The notes beneath the pieces are model-generated. The model was not told the DNA's origin. It made no database searches and worked only from the letters and a program-made list of their open reading frames with translations. Positions 56,707 through 64,000 of a stretch of 64,000 bases of DNA are shown piece after piece (the stretch's first letter is position 1; every line of letters starts with the position of its first letter). Position numbers and translations under genes: made by a program. The stretch spans positions 8,684,907-8,748,906 of the forward strand of contig CAMZMU010000012.1 in the NCBI GenBank assembly GCA_947311845.1. Direction: 5' to 3'. The DNA comes from Poa pratensis (lineage: Eukaryota; Streptophyta; Magnoliopsida; Poales; Poaceae).

Positions 56707-57782
56707 TGATGTAGCCCGACCTACGTCTCCTACAACAAGTGGCCCAATGACAAGAGCAAGAATCAAAGCTATCCATGATAAGGTGAATTCGCTCCTATCT
56801 ATGTGTGATCTCGACACTCCTTTGAATGGGTTGCTACTTCATTCGGATACGTTGTGCATACTCAGGAACAACCACCAAGAAGATCAAGAAGCAAGTGCAG
56901 AAGATGGCCAAGAGACGAGTCGAGAAGAAGATGAAGAAGACGAAGCATCAGCACAGCGGTACTACCGCCAGGCGGGCCGGTACTACCGCCAGGTCCCAGG
57001 CAGCCGCGCTACCGCTGAAGAGGAAGACCTGCGCAGAACTCCAGGCAGCGGTCTACCGCTTGCACAGCGGTACTACCGCCGAACCCAGATCACGGTACTA
57101 CCGCCAGAGGTACCGCTGGAGGTACCGGCACGCCCGAAAACGCCACTGGATACCCCTACGGTACCTCCCGGTACCCGCTTCGTACTAACGCCAGCGAGTG
57201 CAATTAATCCCAGCGGTACTACCGCTGGCATAGCGGTACTACCGCTGGATCTGGGAAGATTCGGGCTGAAGCCCATGTAACGGCCCACAACTTACCCCTT
57301 CGCCTCGTGGACTATAAATACTCCTCCTCAGCCTAGGGTTAGGGTTAGACTATGATTTGAGAACTAAAGTAGAGCTAGACTCCTTCTTCTCAAAGTGTCT
57401 CCTTCCTCCTTTGGAGATGAATCAAGACCTCCACATGTGGAGATGAACCAAGGCCTCCTCTTGAGGAGAAGATCCCTGCGTGGATACCAAGGCTCCACTT
57501 GTAGTTGCGATTACTTGCTAATCTTCCATCTTTAGGTGGCTAGGTTGGATTGGTTGGATTGACCAATTGGACAAACAATCCTAAGAGTAAGGTGTGCTTG
57601 GGAGAGGAGGATTGGGGGCTGCCCTCGGGGATTTGTTACCAGTCGATTCTTGCCGGGTTGCTACTTGCTATTTACCCTTGTGTGTTTGATTTCCCCTCTT
57701 TGTGTTCATCGTTCTTCGCGTGTTCTTCGTGTTCATCCTTCCCTCCGCACAAATCCGTGAAAATCGGGACCTACCCGCATCA
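56707..57782 (+). repeat. 5' LTR of element C (1076 bp)
   Basis: Starts TGATGTAGCCCGACC and ends CCGCATCA before the PBS. Six exact CGGTACTACCG motifs occur between about 56955 and 57245, TATAAATA at 57313-57320, and the ctagggttagggttag doublet at about 57333. The motif block differs in sequence from that of A while the flanks are alike. Confidence 0.92.
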
Positions 57783-58968
57783 TATGGTATCAGAGCTCTA
57801 GGTTGACACGGATTTGTTTTGTGTTTCCACCAAAATCCACCAAATTTTTCTTCGTTTTTGAGAAATTCGAAAATTTCCACCAAAAATAGCCTTGCCTTGA
57901 TTCGAGCCGATCTGTCGATTCGTTGCGTTTTTGGTAGTTTTTGTCCATGGATCTGTTGCTTTAGGACCCCCTCCACCTTTGTTTGCGTTCCCTAGCCTTA
58001 ATTTTGCCAATTTCCCACGAATTCGAGGATTTTCGAGCCCAATTTCCGCCCAAATTCGAGTCAAAATCGCGCAGATTCGTGCGCGCGGTACTACCGCCGC
58101 AGCGGTACTACCGGGCGGACCAGCGGTACTACCGCCAGGGCAGATTTTTCAGCAAATTTTTCTTTTCCTCGGTTCGTTTTGGCATTTCCTCTTTGGTTTG
58201 AGTCCTTTCTTGGTGTGCTACGTCTACACACATCGACAAGCTTCCGCAGCAACGCATCATCAACGCCAAGCGACGACGACACCAAGGACTCGACATTCCC
58301 CCACCACCATATTCCGTTGTGAGCCCTTCTTCCTTTCGCGCAACTTGACCTATTGGACTAGCTCGGTGATATTGCGAGGCATTGCACGTGTTGAGTGTTT
58401 GTCTTCAAGTATTGGCGAGTGTGTATCGTTAGAGAGCTTGGCACTAGCAAAAGAGAAGGAATCATCGTCAAAAAGCAAAAATCAAAAAAAAAGAGAAAAG
58501 AAAAGAATCAAGTGGTGCCAAGTTCATCTCTTGTAGGTTGCGACAAAGCTAAGACCGCCAAAGTGAGTGTGAGTGTTAACTCTTGTGCAAATCCGTTGCC
58601 CACAAAAAGCAATTGAGCTAGCGTCCTTCTTGTGTTGGGTGACATTTGAGCACGTAGTCTTCGTTAGGTTGTCTATCTTCGAGTGCTCGCCCTTTGGTCG
58701 CCCAACCCCATCATTCGCTTTTGTGTGTGTTTCTTGATACTTTGTGGTTGGAGTTTCTTTGGTAATTTGATCATTGTGGATTTTCTCTACCTTTGACAAT
58801 ATACTTGTCGGCGGGTTTGCTTGTTTCGTTTGCCACTTCATACCTTCCTATCCTCATAAGTGTGTGTGTTGGGTGTTAGAACCGGATACTCTCCTCTCAA
58901 GCCACATTATACTTGGGATATAGTTTGTCTTGGTTTTTCCTTACCACATCTCACTTGTTCTTGAGAAA
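57783..58968 (+). other. PBS and leader of element C
   Basis: PBS TGGTATCAGAGC at 57785-57796. The leader has three motif copies with CGGTACTACCG cores (58086-58134), a purine-rich run (about 58450-58506) and no gene before the gag ATG at 58969. Confidence 0.85.
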
Positions 58969-60545
58969 ATGTTTAGGGGAAGTACAAACGGAAGCTCAAG
59001 CTCGGAAGAGGAAATCCATGGTGGAGTTCGCGGTGATCATGGCTATGTCACACAATCGGAGCTTGTGGCATGCGACACTTTCTTCGTGTAACATAGACGC
59101 TACGAGCGCCGTCTTCAAAATCAAGACAACACCTTCAACGACCGCATGATGCTAAGAAGCAATATGGAGCGGTTGACCGAAGCTATCAACAACCTTGCGC
59201 GACAACGAGCTTCTTCACACTCAAGCCGTACAAGAAGCACCTCAAGGTCGACACAAGCACGTCATGGACGTCATGAACCTCGACAAGAACGTCAACATGA
59301 TCCAAGGCGCGACGCCCATGAACGACCTCCTCCTACGTTGAACAACCACATGATCTTCACGCGAACAATGCCAATGCGCATCAAGAACAACCTCACCAAA
59401 ATGATGATCGTCGTGAACGCATACCATCACCACCACCGCAACAACGTGATCGTCATGACCCATTGGCTAATGACAATGGCGTTCCGGGTGCGAATGACTT
59501 TGGTGAACAAGGACGTCACCCTCGTCATCCTCCAAGGCCACGTCATCAAAACCATGACAATGCGAACAATGTCGAGCAACCCGTTCCTCAACAAGAGCTA
59601 CCTCCTCAACATGCGCCTCGTCAAGAGCTTCCTCATGATCGTCACCAACACCAACGTTCCGAGTCAAGTGATAACGAGTCAAGCCAACACAATGGTGATG
59701 GACTCAACCGAAGGAGACGTGGACGTGCATTCCCACGTGGTGGCCACCGTGACGACTATGATGACTTGACCAACGTCCGCTTTGACATACCCAAGTTCTA
59801 CGGCACAAGTGATCCGGAAGCTTACTTCTCATGGGTACTCAAGGTTGACAAGATCTTCCGCGTGCAACGCTTCTCCGACACAAGAAGGTTGCCTTAGCCT
59901 CGATGGAGTTTGAAGAGTATGCCCTCTTGTGGTGGGAACAACTACAAGATGCTCGCGTCGCTAACCACCAACAACCAATTGACACTTGGGTTGAAATGAA
60001 AGAAACAATGTACAAGCGCTTCGTGCCAAGCCATTACACTAGAGACTTATACAAGAAGTTGCAAGAGTTGAAGCAAGGTTTGAAGTCGGTTGACGAGTAC
60101 TACAAGGAAATGGAAATCTCCATGATGAGAGCCAATGTCAACGAGTACGAAGAGCAATCCATGGCTCGTTTCATGAATGGCCTCAACTATCCATCAAGAA
60201 GATCGTGGAGTTCCAACCATATGCCTCTTTGGTTGAGCTAGTACATCAAGCTTCCAAGGCCGAGCGCCACGTGCTTGAAGAGCTCAAATACCTCAAGACA
60301 AAGGCATTCTACGCCAACAAGCCTTCTTCGTCAACTCCTACACCTTCACAAGCTCTTCCTCAAGCGAACACTCGAGGTCCTCCAAGAGTCTCTACTTCGA
60401 CACCTCAAGCGCCTCAACCTTTCAAGAAAGTACCTCCCTCCTCCAAGGCGCCTCAAGGATCTTCGTCCGGCACAAGACTTTGCAATGCTACAAGTGCGGC
60501 GGACAAGGGCACAAATCTTTTGAGTGCACCAACAAGAAGGTCATG
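58969..60545 (+). pseudogene. gag: Gag of element C (multiple frameshifts)
   Basis: ATG at 58969 in the family context. Lesions near 59067, 59092 and 59150 disrupt the N-terminus. The His/Arg/Gln-rich region is open at 59463-59897 (ANDNGVPGANDFGEQ), the core continues at 59903-60241 and 60205-60546, and the knuckle CYKCGGQGHKSFEC is at 60486-60527. Non-functional as it stands. Confidence 0.83.
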
Positions 60546-61395
60546 ATCATCAATGACATGGGAGAGTATGAATCTATGAGTGAAGATGAGTACAATGCTT
60601 TGAACAAGGTCGCCACAATGCAAAGTGCTCAAGAAGAAGAAATGAGATATATTGTGATGGCGACAACAACCCTTCCTTGGTTGTGGCAAGAGCTCTAACC
60701 ACCAATGTTCAAGTGGAAGAAGACCAAAGATGCAACTTGTTTAAACAGAGCGGGAATCAATGGAAAGTCCATCAAGGTCATCATAGATGGTGGAAGTTGC
60801 CACAACCTAGCGAGCAAAGAACTTTGTGATAAGCTCAACTTGAAGTTCAAGAAGCACCCACATCCTACCATGTGCAATGGTTGAGTGATACCGGAGCCGT
60901 CAAGATTCAACACATGGTGCAAGTGTCCTTCAAGATTGGAGCCTATGAAGATACGGTTGATTGTGATGTTGTGCCTATGAACGTTTGTCACTTACTCCTT
61001 GGGCGTCCATGGCAATTTGACAAGGGTGCTATGCATGATGGAAGACAAACTACTATAGCTTCAAGAACAACGACAAGACCTTCGTCCTTCGTCCCATGAC
61101 ACCAAGTCAAGTCATCGCCGACAACGCCAAGACTATTGCAAGGGCACAACAAGATCGTTCGTCTAGTGAGATGAGTGGTGAGCGAGAGACCCACCATAAA
61201 GTGAGTGAGAGCCACAAGCCAAATGAGTGTGACACTTCAAAGAGAGTTCCCACAAAACTTACACTATTTGCCACAAAGAGAGAGATGAGGGAGTTGAGAG
61301 AAACCCATCCACCCTACACTATGTGCTCATATGCAAGGGTGAAGTTTCTATGACTAACACTTCACAAACCTTCCTCCTTCTTTGTTGTCTCTTTT
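60546..61395 (+). pseudogene. Protease region of element C
   Basis: Contains DGGS near 60787 and [10 protein letters not shown] near 60993, with frame changes near 60640, 60740 and 60865. Very similar to A, including the shared loss near the DGGS-flap linker (hpt-mcng in both), so A and C derive from a template that already had that lesion. Confidence 0.78.
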
Positions 61396-62740
61396 GAAGG
61401 ACTTTGAAGATGTCTTCCCTCAAGAAGTGCCACCGGGACTACCTCCTCTACGTGGAATCGAGCACCGCATCGACCTTGTTCCCGGCGCACCGCTACCAAA
61501 CCGCGCTCCTTACCGCACCAACCCCGAAGAAACAAAGGAGATCGAGCGGCAAATACAAGAACTTCTTGCCATGGGACACATCCGCGAGAGCTTGAGTCCG
61601 TGTGCCGTGCCCGTCATCTTGGTACCCAAGCACGACAACACTCTTCGCCTTTGCATGGATTGTCGCCCCATCAACGCCATAACCGTTCGGTATCGCCATC
61701 CTATCCCTCGACTTGATGATATGCTCGATGAGCTTTGTGGTTCCGCTATATTCTCCAAAATTGATCTTAAAAGTGGATATCACCAAATACGCATGTGTGA
61801 AGGTGATGAATGGAAGACCGCATTTAAAACAAAGCTTGGTCTTTATGAGTGGCTCGTCATGCCATTTGGTCTTTCCAATGCACCTTCTACTTTATGCGTC
61901 TCATGAATCATGTTTTGCGTCCTTTCATTGGCAAATTTGTTGTGGTATACTTTGACGACATCCTTATTTATAGCAAATCTTTGGAAGAGCACACTTCTCA
62001 TGTTGCTCAAGTTTTGTTGGTTCTTCGCAATGAAAAGCTTTATGCAAATCTTTCTAAGTGCACTTTTGCCACCAACAAACTTGTTTTCTTGGGTTTTGTT
62101 GTTTCTTCGGATGGAGTCGAAGTCGATGAAGCAAGATACAAGCAATTCGGACTTGGCCTTTTCCGACATCACTTGAGGAGTTGAGACGTTTTCTTGGTTT
62201 TGCCGGATTTTACCGCCGTTTCATCAAGGATTTTTCCACAATTGCTTGCCCCCTCCATGAACTTACAAAGAAGAATGTACCTTTCATTTGGGGCAATGCA
62301 CATGATTTTGCTTTCAATGAGCTCAAACGGTTATTAACCGAAGCACCACTCCTTGCCCTTCCGGATTTCTCTAAGACATTTGAGATTGAATGCGATGCAA
62401 GTGGATTGGGCATTGGTGGAGTGCTTATGCAAAATGGTAGACCCATCGCATACCATAGTGAGAAACTAGATGGAGCTCGCTTGAATTACCCCATTTATGA
62501 CAAAGAGTTATTTGCTTTGGTTCGTGTTTTGGATGTGTGGCAACATTACCTTCGTCCTAAGGAATTTGTCATTCATTCCGACCATGAATCCTTGAAATAT
62601 TTGAAAAGTCAAACAAATTTGAACAAAAGACATGCTAAGTGGGTTGAGTTCATTGAGTCTTTCACTTTTGTAATCAAATACAAGAAAGGTAAAGACAATG
62701 TGGTCGCGGATGCTCTATCCCGCAAGGCCAACCTACTTAC
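61396..62740 (+). pseudogene. pol: Reverse transcriptase and RNase H of element C
   Basis: RT is open from 61382 to 61906, shifts near 61892, and continues 61849-62184 with YFDDILIYS at 61948-61974. RNase H is open from 62181 ([11 protein letters not shown] near 62388; [10 protein letters not shown] near 62574) to the end of the domain. It is better preserved than in A. Confidence 0.85.
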
Positions 62741-63488
62741 ACGTCTTGACATTAGTGTTTGGGTTTGGATGAGATTAAAGAGTTGTATGCTACCGATGCT
62801 TTCTTTGGAGACATTTTCGCTCAATGTTCGGAGCACAAAGGAATTGGTGATTTCTATTTGCACAAAGGTTTCTTGTTTAAGGCTAACAAACTATGTATAC
62901 CCGAGTCTTCGCTTCGTTTGGTCCTTTTGAAGGAATCTCATGGAGGAACACTCATGGGTCACTTTGGACGCGACAAGACCTACGCCATGCTTGCCACCAA
63001 CTACTATTGGCCTAGAATGAAGCGTGATGTGGAACGCCTAGTTCGACGATGTTCTACATGTCTCAAAGCTAAGTCTACTCTAAACTCTCATGGGTTATAC
63101 ACACCATTGCCTATTCCACATCACCCATGGTCCGATATAGCTATGGATTTTGTCTTAGGACTCCCACGCACTAAAACAAACAAGGATTCCATCTTTGTCG
63201 TCATTGATCGCTTCTCTAAAATGGCACACTTTATACCTTGCAACAAGAGCGACGATGCTTCACACATTGCTACTTGTTTTTCAGGGAAATCGTCGTCTTC
63301 ATGAGTGCCCAAGACCATTGTGTCGGATCGTGACACCAAGTTTGTGAGCTATTTTTGGAAGACTTTGATGGCCAAGATGGGAATCAAGCAACTATTCTCC
63401 ACCGCATACCACCCTCAAACCGATGGCCAAACCGAAGTGGTGAACCGAAGCGATGAGGATGACCAAGAGTCGAGGACGACTCTTTTCC
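62741..63488 (+). pseudogene. pol: Integrase of element C with 524-bp deletion
   Basis: The frame 62759-63304 carries an intact HHCC site ([16 protein letters not shown], then [10 protein letters not shown]) and the first catalytic Asp (DFVLGLPRT). Lesions near 63275 and 63295 shift the frame to VSDRDTKF and DGQTEVVNR. Directly after that, at 63448-63451, sequence jumps to the PPT-proximal end through the shared tetramer AAGC; the integrase C-terminal domain present in A at 48768-49287 is missing. Confidence 0.85.
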
Positions 63489-63500
63489 AAGGGGGGGAGA

Positions 63501-64000
63501 TGATGTAGCCCGACCTACGTCTCCTACAACAAGTGGCCCAATGACAAGAGCAAGAATCAAAGCTATCCATGATAAGGTGAATTCGCTCCTATCTATGTGT
63601 GATCTCGACACTCCTTTGAATGGGTTGCTACTTCATTCGGATACGTTGTGCATACTCAGGAACAACCACCAAGAAGATCAAGAAGCAAGTGCAGAAGATG
63701 GCCAAGAGACGAGTCGAGAAGAAGATGAAGAAGACGAAGCATCAGCACAGCGGTACTACCGCCAGGCGGGCCGGTACTACCGCCAGGTCCCAGGCAGCCG
63801 CGCTACCGCTGAAGAGGAAGACCTGCGCAGAACTCCAGGCAGCGGTCCTACCGCTTGCACAGCCGTACTACCGCCGAACCCAGATCACGGTACTACCGCC
63901 AGAGGTACCGCTGGAGGTACCGGCACGCCCGAAAACGCCACTGGATATCCCTACGGTACCTCCCGGTACCCGCTTCGTACTACCGCCAGCGAGTGCAATT
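63501..64000 (+). repeat. 3' LTR of element C, first 500 bp
   Basis: Starts TGATGTAGCCCGACC after a PPT (AAGGGGGGGAGA, 63489-63500) and matches 56707 onward; the window ends inside the motif cluster. Confidence 0.92.

Larger units (their letters stand above)
56707..64000 (+). mobile_element. Element C: nearly full-length same-family element inserted in D (3' LTR cut by window end)
   Basis: 5' LTR 56707-57782, PBS 57785-57796, leader, degraded gag-pol, PPT 63489-63500, and the first 500 bp of the 3' LTR. The two LTRs share a subfamily start (TGATGTAGCCCGACC, aatcaaagctatcc) and differ at only about four positions over the 500 bp visible, so they are a pair. The left target site would be CAAGA (56702-56706). 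Integrase has a 524-bp deletion. Coding frames are broken in many places. Confidence 0.9.

Noticed and set aside
22614..64000. Declaring the locus a centromere
   Set aside because: CRM-like features and a satellite are suggestive, but lineage and CENH3 occupancy cannot be shown from sequence alone; kept as a hypothesis.

Overview
The window looks like repeat-dense nuclear DNA of a large-genome grass (Poaceae, probably Pooideae/Triticeae-like; the species cannot be named from sequence alone). I see no convincing single-copy host gene, rRNA or tRNA. Almost everything is nested Ty3/gypsy (Metaviridae) LTR retrotransposon sequence, one Helitron and one satellite array. The gypsy elements share PBSs complementary to initiator tRNA-Met (tggtatcagagc), LTRs running TGATG...CATCA, G-rich polypurine tracts, and a pol frame that reads through the PPT into the 3' LTR. 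That combination, with the Gag and integrase-tail sequences, suggests the CRM lineage of chromoviruses; this lineage call is an inference.

Layout. (1) 1-22613: a non-autonomous element (N) in the tandem form internal-LTR-internal-LTR. It encodes a long Gag-like protein with two CCHC zinc knuckles and no pol. Its first internal copy is split by element M (893-14937, minus strand), flanked by the 5-bp duplication GGTTG. M has a nearly intact gag-pol with one frameshift, an extra truncated LTR plus pol fragment upstream (three LTRs in all), and a 4.8-kb non-autonomous Helitron (1509-6309) inside its 3' LTR. (2) 22614-26820: a satellite of about 146-bp monomers with an 817-bp higher-order repeat, interrupted by a 1007-bp solo LTR (TSD GCTGG) and a 108-bp LTR scrap. 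(3) 26821-53777: element B, whose gag was hit by a same-family element A (42065-50416; TSD CATCA). The resulting 2.71-kb segment (LTR + leader + start of gag) now exists as five nearly identical tandem units (28504-42064). (4) 53778-56706: an inverted same-family segment (D), forming with B a long foldback with arms of about 2.4-2.6 kb. (5) 56707-64000: element C, inserted in D, with both LTRs (the second cut by the window end) and a 524-bp integrase deletion.

How the pieces relate. A, B, C and D are one autonomous-type family, all now broken by frameshifts. N shares their PBS, PPT context, leader segments and the start of the LTR, so it looks like a non-autonomous derivative mobilised by such a family. 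A near-palindromic motif, CGGTACTACCG, is clustered upstream of the TATA box in the LTRs of N, B, A, C and the array, and recurs in their leaders. The relative order of events read from nesting is satellite, then N and B, then M (into N) and A (into B), then the Helitron (into M), array amplification and C.

Limits: all comparisons were made by eye inside this window. Family names, identity percentages, ages and expression need alignment, library searches and RNA/small-RNA data.
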